Source: Blastocladiella emersonii ATCC 22665 (lineage: Eukaryota; Blastocladiomycota; Blastocladiomycetes; Blastocladiales; Blastocladiaceae). From it: a stretch of DNA of 64,000 bases. How positions within the stretch are numbered: position 1 is the first letter of the stretch; each line of letters starts with the position of its first letter. The position numbers and the translations under genes were made by a program. The notes below the pieces were generated by a model, which did not search any database, was not told the DNA's origin, and was given only the letters and a program-made list of their open reading frames with translations. Where the stretch lies: positions 1,550,001 through 1,614,000 of the forward strand of contig JANHCV010000001.1 of the NCBI GenBank assembly GCA_025594325.1, written 5' to 3'. Below, in pieces: positions 56,023 through 64,000 of this stretch.

Positions 56023-57213
56023 ATGACCGCCGCACTCGCCGCCAACGTGGCGTCCGAGGCGGCGCTGCCGACGAGCCCAACATCCCCCACCCACCACCAC
56101 CGCCGCACCGGGTCGACGGCGAGCGTGCCGCTGTCGCCGTCGCCGCGCCCGCCGCCGCTCCCGACCGCCGCCTCGCACGGCGGGCGCCCGGTGCACCACC
56201 CGTCGCTCGAGCGGCACGCGTCGCAGACGACGGTCGGGTCGAGCTCGCAGCAGCCCGTGCTCCCGCTGACGCCCCCCTTTGCGCGGGCCGCGTGGACGCT
56301 GCGGCTGCTGCTGCTGTCCATGGCGGCGATCCTGGTCCTCGAGCTGTGGACGCTGACGATCCTGGGCCTGCGCCAGCGCACGCCCAACAAGTCGCCGTTC
56401 GGCATCGCCGCCGTGATCGCCACGGCCGTCGCCGCCGCCGCCCACCTCTACGGCGCCGCCGTGCGCGTGCGCCCGCGCCTCGTCGTGACCCCCGGCAGCT
56501 CCGCCGGCGGGTTCTGGCCGCTCGTCATCGTCCTGTGCACCACCATGGTCAGCAGCATGGCCGTCGCCCTGCAGGCGTGGCTGCTCGACCGCCAGGGCGT
56601 CCCGCTCGTCTTCGTCCTCGTCCCGCTCGTCCACATCCCCGCCGTCATTCTCGCCGTGCGCGGGTTCACGGCGCTCAAGACGGTCGAGATGCGCGTCAAC
56701 CGCCGCCCCGCCACCGCCTCGGCTAACGCCAGCTCCACGGCGCTGCACGCCGGCATGTCGCTCGCCCCGCCCGCGTCGTCGTCCACGGTCGTCGCCATCG
56801 AGATCGTCTCCGAGAAATCGGTCGGCGTCGCGTCCATGGCCACCTCGACCAACTCGGGCTCGGCCGTCGCCCCCGCCGCCATCGCCATCGCCAAGTCGGT
56901 CGCCTCGCACCCGCCGCCGCCTCCACTACCCGCTGCTACCTCTGCTACCATCTCGCCCTCTGCTGCCCCCATCGCCGCTGCCGCCGTCGAGGGAGGCACT
57001 GCTCTCTCCCTTGCGAGCGCCACGGCCCTGCCCAACTCGCCGCTCTCGGCCCACGGCGCGCTCGATGACGATCTCGACGATCTCGATGCAGCCGACGCCG
57101 ATGCCGTGGCCCGCGGCGAGCGCGTCGCCCTGCAGTCGGTCGTCGTCGTAGGCGGGGGGACGCCCGCGGCCGATGGCCCGCCGCCGGCTCCACCCGCTGC
57201 TTCCTCGTCCTGA
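56023..57213 (+). CDS. Four-TM membrane protein, unknown
   Basis: A single exon of 396 aa. Residues 1-85 are disordered (Ser/Pro/His). Four hydrophobic segments follow: LRLLLLSMAAILVLELWTL, FGIAAVIATAVAAAAHLYGAA, FWPLVIVLCTTMVSSMAVAL and VFVLVPLVHIPAVILAV. A charged segment (LKTVEMRVNRR) and a long Ser/Ala/Pro-rich cytosolic-type tail with an acidic DDDLDDLDAADADA stretch complete the protein. No family recognised; a basidiomycete-specific small multipass protein is the best description. Its stop codon lies 191 bp from that of the convergent glucan synthase gene. Confidence 0.7.
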   Translation: MTAALAANVASEAALPTSPTSPTHHHRRTGSTASVPLSPSPRPPPLPTAASHGGRPVHHPSLERHASQTTVGSSSQQPVLPLTPPFARAAWTLRLLLLSMAAILVLELWTLTILGLRQRTPNKSPFGIAAVIATAVAAAAHLYGAAVRVRPRLVVTPGSSAGGFWPLVIVLCTTMVSSMAVALQAWLLDRQGVPLVFVLVPLVHIPAVILAVRGFTALKTVEMRVNRRPATASANASSTALHAGMSLAPPASSSTVVAIEIVSEKSVGVASMATSTNSGSAVAPAAIAIAKSVASHPPPPPLPAATSATISPSAAPIAAAAVEGGTALSLASATALPNSPLSAHGALDDDLDDLDAADADAVARGERVALQSVVVVGGGTPAADGPPPAPPAASSS

Positions 57214-57404
57214 TGTTTCCGCTTCCCTCACTCTTTTTGCACACCCACACCACACCACACCACACACCGAGAATTCATGTACATACACGCGTTACGGGGG
57301 GACGGGTCTCGACCTTTCGCTCGGTACCCTGCACCTAGACCCATCAGCCGCTCCATCACTATCCCACGAGTCCACGAGGTCAGGGAATGATATTTATAGT
57401 TACA

Positions 57405-60400
57405 CTACACTGCAGGCACCACGCCCGCGACCACGCGCGCGACGAGCCGCCCGATCCCGGCCACGTCGCACCCAACGACCACGACGCCCGCGACCGCAAG
57501 GTACACTACCGCCGACGCTCCGGCGAGCGCCACGACGGCCGCGCGCGGGACGGGCGGGACGCGTTCCGCGGCGTGCCCCTCGCCGCCATGCCGCTTCTTG
57601 TCGCCGCACGTCGGACACCCCCACAGGAGCATGTGGTACGTATGCCAGTGATCCCCTTGCGCGCGCATCGCCGCCGAGACGGGGACGACGAACAGCGCCG
57701 TGACGAGGTGGACACACGTCGCCGCGACGCCGCGCGCCACGCCCTCGACGAGCACCTTGGCCGCGGTCCCGCGCACCGCGCCGTGCACCAGCGCGTCGCG
57801 CACCGAGTGCGTCGCGGTCCACGTGCCCGCCCACCACGCGTCCGCGTCGCCCGGGCTGCCCGTCTCGCGCGAGCCCAGGGAGATAAGTTGGGTCAGCGTG
57901 CGCGACATGGCCGCGTACGTCTGCGCCGCGACCAGGACCGCGACGAGCGGTGCGTCGGCCGCGGTGCCGGCTGCCGCAGCGAGCGCCGCGGCGGCCGTCC
58001 AGCTGAGGAACACGGCGACCGCGCACAGGACGTGGACGACAGGTGCGGCGATCCGGCTCGCTCGCGGACACCGCAGCAGCGTCCCGACGATGAGGACCCA
58101 CGGGATCGCCGCGACGTGCGCGGCCATTGCGACGGGCCACGGGGCGAGCGCGGCGCCGACGACCGCCAGCGTCGCGCGCATCGGGACCGTCGCCGACAGC
58201 CGCCACACGAGGACCGCAAGGAGCAGCCACGCCGCGAGCACGGACCGGACGCGGACGGTCCAGGGGACGGCGAACGCGGTACGGTGGCCGGTCGCGAGGG
58301 ACCGCGCGGGGACGTGCGCGGTCGCGTACCACGCGCCGGGCCCGGTGCCGAACAGCCACGCGACCGTGTCCCAGTAGTCGCGGGCGACGCGGCGCGGGTC
58401 GAACATGTGCGGGTTGAACGCCATGGGCGCCACGACGAGGCTGAAGGCGATGGCAACGACGAAGGCCATGGGCGCGGCCGCGTCGGCGGGGAGCCGCGCC
58501 GCGGCCGCCACGACGAGCGTGCACAGGAACAGGCCGAGGTCCGTGGCGACGCCGTGGTAGGCCGCCCACCACTCGCGCATCGGCGTGCGCGCCGTGGCGA
58601 CGCGCCGCCCCGTCGCCGCGTACCGCGCGAGTTTCCCGCGCAGCCCCTGCACCAGCGTGTGCGCGTACACCTGGGCGACCATGGTCTCGAACACGGGCGC
58701 GAGCGAGACCACCTGGTGCACGAGGCGGCGGACCGCGGGGACCACGCCGTGCTCGGTCACGAGCTGCAGGAGGAACGGCAGGTACGACACAAAGTAGACG
58801 GTGAAGGCGAGCAGCGACTGGCGCAGCCACGCGACGAGGAGCGCGTGGTCGCGGCCGGCGACGGCCGGGCACATGCGCGAGGCGGGCGGGTCGCGCGCGC
58901 ACGCGGCGTCGGTCGGAAAGTACCACGCGAGCAGGCACGCGGCGAGCGCGAACACGCGGATCGCGACCATGGACAGCACGTTGTTGAGGTGGAACCCCGG
59001 GTGCGCGTAGTAGAAGGTCAGCAGCCAGTCGACGGGCAGCTGCGTCCCGAGGTAGTAGTGCTCGCGCGAAATCAGCTGCTCGGCCATGCCGCCGCCAATC
59101 TTGCCCGTGAACTGCAGGATCGACGCGAACCCGAGGTCGCGGCCCTTGCCGCACTGCACGTACTCGTGGTGCGCGATCCGACCCCCGCGCATCGTCGCCG
59201 TCATCCCCGCGTAGATGTCCTCGTTCAGGTGCAGACCGCGCTGCGCCTTGGCGATCCCGCCGCGCGTCGACATGAACACGAAGTGGAGGTAGTCGGGGTG
59301 GCCGTAGTGCTACGCGTTTGGGGGACGTGGCCGCGGTCAGCCTTGTCGGATCATGGCCATGGTCGCGAGAGAAAGAAAGACCGTACCATGCGCGACTGCA
59401 GCCGCGCCATGACGCGCTGCGTGAGCGTCCCAAACGTGTACTCCTTGCCAGCGGCAATGTTGCCGAGCAGGCCGACCGACTCGGAGAAGATGAACTCGCG
59501 GGCGCCGACGATGGCGAGCGGCGACTCGGTGGCGGCCGCGCTCGCCGCCGAGTGCCGCGCAAACTCGGCCAGCGCCGACCGCAGCTTGAGCGCCTCCTCG
59601 AGGTAGTGGTCCTGGTTCGCGTCCATGAGCTGCACCACTTCGCCGCGCTGGTAGATGAGCGCCGTGTTCTGGTTGTCCGACTTGCCGTCGCCCAAGATCG
59701 GCGGGCCCGGCAGCTCGATGCGGTACAGCTCGCGCACGTCGTCGCCCTCGTCGCCGTCGACGCCGGCCTTCTCGCCGAGCCCCTCGCCCAGCGGCGCGAA
59801 CGGGTCGTGGTGGCCAAGGAGCACCGAGTAGTACCGCGGCGGCGCGCTGCCGACCTCGGTCCCGCTGCCACCCGCCTGCACGTCAATGTACGCGATCCGC
59901 AGCCCGCGCTTCGTGTACGCGCGCGTGAGCACCGCGAGATCCGCGCGTTCCTCGGGCGACATGCGTGCGTACTGCTGCATGGCGACGACGAGCCCGAACT
60001 TGGTATCGACGAGCCGCTTGACGTCCTCGTCGACGGGCGGCGCCGCGTCTGGCCCGAGGTCGCCGCCGGCGGCGTGGTGGTCCGGGACCGCGGCGCGGAA
60101 CGCGCGGTGCGCTGCCTCGGGGGAGGCCTCGAGCGACGCCAGCAGCTCGAGCGCCTCGCGGTACTGCATGATCCCGGCCACGGTCCGGTACAGCGTCTGC
60201 GTCCGCGCACTCGCCCACAGACGCGTGCGCAGGACCGCCGCCGGGTGCGCCGCCTGGTACCCGAGCGTCCGGTGCACGCGCCCGCGCACGAGCGAGCCCG
60301 CGGAACGGCTGAGCGCGGCGGCGGCGGCGGGCGGGAGCCGCGTCAGTGGGGTGCGGCACGAGGCCGATGACGAGCCCGCACCGCCGCCGACACCGGTACT

Positions 60401-63143
60401 GGCGCCTGCGAGACTCGCGACGCCGTCCTCGTCCGCGAACAGGCCGGCACCGGCACCCACACCGCCGTCAGCGTCAGGCTCGGTCTCGGCCGCGAGGTGC
60501 GCGGCGGCGAGAAACTGGTCCCAGTCGTCGGGGTACAGCGCCTGGAGGTACTGGAGCTGCATGATGCCGCCCTCGCGCACGAGGTCGCGCACCGACAGCA
60601 GCACCGTCTCGGCGTAGTGCGGGACGAGGACCGTGAAGGCGGGCGTGGCGCGGACCGTCATGGGCGCCGGGATCGTGCGCATCGACAGCGACCGCGCAAA
60701 GAACCGCAGTCGCCGGTCCGCCTCCGAGTCCGGGAGCACCGCGCTGCGGTCCTCGTGCGTGATGAAGTAGTTGGGCGGGACGAGGACTGCGGCGGCGGGC
60801 GCGTCGGCGGTGGTGGCACCGCCGGGACCGGGCGCCACGACGGACGAAGACGACGACGAGCTCGGGAACGCGTCGTCGGGCGCGACGGTGATGGCGACGG
60901 CGCCGGCGGCGTGGACGCGGCGCGTGGTGCGGTACAGCATGGCGAGGTACTGTTCGCGCGACAGGTGGTAGCCGCGGTACAGCGAGTCGACGACGCGGTT
61001 CCACACAGTGGCGACGGCGGCCATGTCGGGGACGTGCACGGCGCCCGTGTCGAGGACCTTGGCGTGGATGCGGTCGGGCAGCCGCGAGAAGATCCCCTGC
61101 CACGGCCGGAACAGCGACGCGCCGTCGACCACCGACAGCGAGAACCCGACGAGCGACGTGGCGATCGTGTACCACAGGTACGTATCGAGGTGGAAGAAGA
61201 TGTACGCGAGCCCGACGAGCACCGCGGCCACGAACGGGCCGTACGCCTGGCACGCGAGGACCGACGCCACGGCGCCGAGCGGAGCACCCGTCGCCTTGGT
61301 CGCGGCGCGCGCTGCTGCGTCGTCAATGTGGCACGCGTTCTGCAGCACGATGCGCACCGGCTCGCCGAGCGGCAGGATCAGAAAGTAGTAGCCCGTGAGC
61401 AGCTTGAGCGCGAGGATCCCGATCCACAGCGCGCGCGCGAGCCGCCGGTCGCTCCACGACCGCGCGGGGAACTGCGCCGTGAACGACGGGTTGGCGTGGT
61501 TGAGCTGCGCGCCCGACACGAAAAAGACGGGCCGCGTCGCGAGCGCCCAGCACGTGCGCCACGACAGGTACACCTGGGCGAGCCCGAGCGCGTACCGGAG
61601 CAGGCCCGACGCCCCGAGCACGGCGCCGAGCCCGCGCTGGAGCGGGGTCAGCACGGGCGGGGCAACGAGGATCCCGAACAGCAGCGGGATGATCAGGTTG
61701 ACGAGGCCGAGCGCCGACACGAGCGTGGCCTTGCGGATGGCGCGGCTGATGGCAGTCGCCGACCACGGCAGGAACTTGAGCTCGAGGAACGCGACGAGGA
61801 ACTGCAGGCCCGCGGCGAACAGGCCGCCGAGGCCGAAGAGCGCGAGGCGCAGCTCACCGCGGCCGAGTGACGGCGCGAACTTGGAGAACACGGGCGGCGG
61901 GCCGCCCTTGTCGCCGGGGAAGTAGGCGTCGAGGACGACGGGCGGGAGCAGCGTGATGAAGGCGCCGAGGTGCAGCGTCCACACGCGGGCAAAGTTGACG
62001 AGGACGTGCTGGAAGGTGCGCTTCTCGAGGAACGTCTTGCACGCGTACTTTTCCCAGGGCACCTGTTGCGGGCGCGGAAGCGGAAGCGTGTCAGCTTGGT
62101 CGCGGTGAAGTGAGAGCGGCAGAGACGTACGTCGGCGAGTTGCGAGTACCAAGTGTGCGGGGCGCACTCGAGGAGCGCAACGTCCTTGCGCGTCTTTAGG
62201 CGCTGGGTGATTGAGGTTCGTGTCAGTTCTGCACCGACAACGCGCGCGCGCGAGGTGAGACAGGAAGCGTACACGTAGCCAGTCGCCGTTCTGAAAGCAC
62301 TCGTTCCAGTCGTCGTAGCCGACAATGTCCTCGTGGTCGCGGTGGCGCGCGCGCGTGGCCGGAGCCGCGCTGGTCGTCGCCGCGGCGCGCGGCTGGTCGC
62401 GGGCCTTGGGGTCCTTGAAGGACGCGTTGCGCAGGACGAGGTAGGTCGGGCGCACGACGTCGGCGAGAAAGGACGGGCGGCCGCCGGCGGCGTCGGGCGA
62501 GGGCGACGCGTCGCCGTGGAGCAGGTCGAGGAGCGCGGCGTGGAAGGTGAAGGCGAGGAACTCGGGGCAGAAGCGCAGGTTCGCGGCCTCGCCCCAGATC
62601 GACAGCCACAGCAGCACCTGGGCGAGCAGGCGCGTCGACGACTGGGTCTCGGGCTGCAGGCTGGCGAGGTGCGCCTCGGCGCGGGTAGTAGGCGTTAACG
62701 CGGGCGCTCCGTCGTCACCGGGTGGCGCAGCAGCAGCGGGCGCGGTGGGTGCGGAAGAGGCCTGCGAGAAGAGGGCCGCAGCAACGGACGGCGAGCGGAC
62801 CCACTGGGCGTAGTTGGCGTGCGGGCCCGAGACGTACTCGCGGTGCACGTCGGCGAGCGCGGCGGCGTCTGAAACCGCGCGCGAGCTGCGCGAGAGCAGG
62901 ATGCTCGTGATGAGGGCGACCTGATGGCAAGGAAGGTGAGTGATCTGTCGGCCACCACGCGATGATGCATGAGCGGCGAGCACGCACCTGGTTGGCGACG
63001 CTGGCGGGCTGGAAGCCGAAGCGCTGGACGAGGTAGGCGGCGAGGTCGCGCAGCTCTTCTCGCCAGTCCATGGCGGGCGTGGCCGAGCCCGTGTGGCCGC
63101 CAAGGCCGCTGTCGACGTCGTTGCGGGACGGCGGGGCCGTCAT
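57405..63143 (-). CDS. FKS1: 1,3-beta-glucan synthase catalytic subunit (FKS family)
   Basis: Five minus-strand exons, 63143-62988, 62920-62273, 62202-62131, 62062-59387 and 59309-57405, encode about 1,818 aa. Exon 3 is only 24 codons. Family landmarks in order: LAAYLVQRFGFQPASVANQ, LLWLSIWGEAANLRFCPEF, VGYDDWNECF, TFTVLVPHYAE-type (AFTVLVPHYAETVLLS), LRTRLWASARTQTLYRTV, PILGDGKSDNQNTALIYQRGE, LMDANQDHYLEEALKLRS, VGAREFIFSE, GKEYTFGTLTQRV, then HYGHPDYLHFVFMSTRGG and GLHLNEDIYAGM. About 16 membrane segments flank the cytosolic catalytic region. It makes cell-wall 1,3-beta-glucan from UDP-glucose at the plasma membrane. Some otherwise invariant stretches differ (see findings), so this could be a second, diverged paralog; the gene symbol is therefore at family level. 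Confidence 0.92.
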
Positions 63144-64000
63144 GGTGTATGGGCGCGGCGGCGGGATAGTGTATGCGGGCCAGCGGCGCGCGTGGGGTAT
63201 AGAGCAAGGGAGCAGGTGGCGGTCGAGCGAGGGCGTGCGAAAGTGTGCGATGCTGCCGGGCAGCAGGGGGGCGGCGACGGCGTCGAGGGGGGCGGCGACG
63301 GCGTCGAGGGGGCCGTCGTTCGTGACGGCGAGCCGAGCGGGCGGGGAGCGGCGGGAGCGCGGGCACCCCGCCGTCGCGCGCGCCGTGGTCGCTCGGGCAG
63401 GGCCGCGTGTGTGTCACCGGCATGCCGGCGCGCCGTGTCTCATGCCCACCCACGCGCGATCATGGCGGCGAGACCGGGTCGCGGCCTGGGCCAGGGTGAG
63501 ACCTTGGCGGCGACATGGGTCACGTCGTTGCCCCGAGCGATCGGCGGGGCACGTCGAGGAACACGTTGCGGCGCGGCGCGCGCCTGGTCGCGCGAGGCCA
63601 CCGATGCCGCTGCTGTCGTCGCCGAATGTCTCACGGCGTGTCTCGCGGCGCGAGGGCGCGATCACGCGCGGCGCTTGCAGGTCGAGCCGGCGGGTGAAAT
63701 GCATCAAGTTGGGAGGTGCATGAAAGCGTCTGGAAGAGGCAAGTCGGAGCGTGAAATGGAGCGAAGCGGTCGGGCGGTGTGAATGCGCGAGCCGGGTCGC
63801 GGCGACGGCAGGTGGGCCAACAAAACGCGACCCCACACGACGCGATGCGCCACACGCCCGTGTGCTCACCTGCCTGATCGCCGCGTCGCCGCAAGTCGCG
63901 TTGGTCGGTGGCCAGCGACGGGCGCTTGCCGGCGTGGGACGGAACTTGGACGCTAGCCTCTCGCTCTCACGTACTTGTGTAGTTGGCTGCCGATGAGGGA
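63144..64000. other. Upstream region of the glucan synthase gene
   Basis: 857 bp of GC-rich DNA ahead of the glucan synthase start. It contains a 21-bp tandem duplication at 63266-63312. Nothing else was recognised; a gene continuing beyond the window edge cannot be excluded. Confidence 0.5.
63266..63312. repeat. 21-bp tandem repeat, about 2.2 copies
   Basis: Two adjacent identical copies of GGGGGGCGGCGACGGCGTCGA, then a partial third. It lies about 120-170 bp upstream of the glucan synthase start codon, so a promoter effect is possible. Confidence 0.8.

Noticed and set aside
1-64000. CRISPR arrays, prokaryotic operons or biosynthetic cluster
   Set aside because: The genes have spliceosomal introns and eukaryotic functions; no spaced direct repeats were seen, and no clustered pathway enzymes other than the single BNA1.

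Overview
The window is a gene-dense, GC-rich fungal nuclear segment, most likely from a basidiomycete yeast of the Tremellomycetes (a Trichosporonales-type genome is my inference). The signs are many short introns, mostly 40-110 nt, with GTACG/GTGCG donors, CTAAC or CTGAC branch points and pyrimidine-TAG/CAG acceptors; very high third-position GC; and a classic fungal gene set (Num1-type cortical anchor, HAL4/SAT4-type kinase, FKS glucan synthase, Elp1, Snx4, TFIIF alpha, eL43). I reconstructed exon structures by hand from splice signals and protein continuity; exon coordinates are in each entry.

Layout. 0.5-6.3 kb: Num1/Mcp5-like PH protein (+). 6.6-10.3 kb: small secreted protein and a coiled-coil protein, both (-). 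11.0-12.0 kb: unknown four-exon gene (+). 12.4-18.3 kb: ribosomal protein eL43 and an F-box-like gene, then an almost perfect mirror image of both. This is a 2,704-bp inverted repeat around a 157-bp spacer, and it leaves a promoterless, exon-1-less eL43 copy on the right. 18.7-20.2 kb: seven-TM protein (-). 21.3-22.7 kb: DusA-fold protein that has lost its catalytic residues (+). 24.7-27.5 kb: HAL4/SAT4-like kinase (+). 28.6-34.1 kb: giant coiled-coil protein (+). 34.4-38.3 kb: WD40 protein and TRAPPC2L (-). 38.5-42.6 kb: ELP1 (+). 42.7-44.1 kb: mitochondrial helical-repeat candidate (-). 44.4-47.9 kb: TFIIF alpha and ERI1 (+). 48.0-50.6 kb: 3-hydroxyanthranilate dioxygenase (-), a small unknown (+) and a thiamine-pyrophosphate-type mitochondrial carrier (-). 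50.9-53.3 kb: SNX4 (+). 53.5-54.9 kb: subtilisin-like protease (-). 56.0-57.2 kb: membrane protein (+). 57.4-63.1 kb: 1,3-beta-glucan synthase (-).

Most genes are unrelated housekeeping functions, with no operon-like or biosynthetic-cluster logic. The unusual part is the 12.7-18.5 kb block. Its inverted repeat carries a decayed copy of the last ~35 codons of the WD40 gene that lies about 20 kb away, beside a short dispersed repeat. A third copy of that repeat, just outside the right arm, shows a strong C-to-T/G-to-A bias. No transposase, reverse transcriptase, LTR, CRISPR array or tRNA gene was found.
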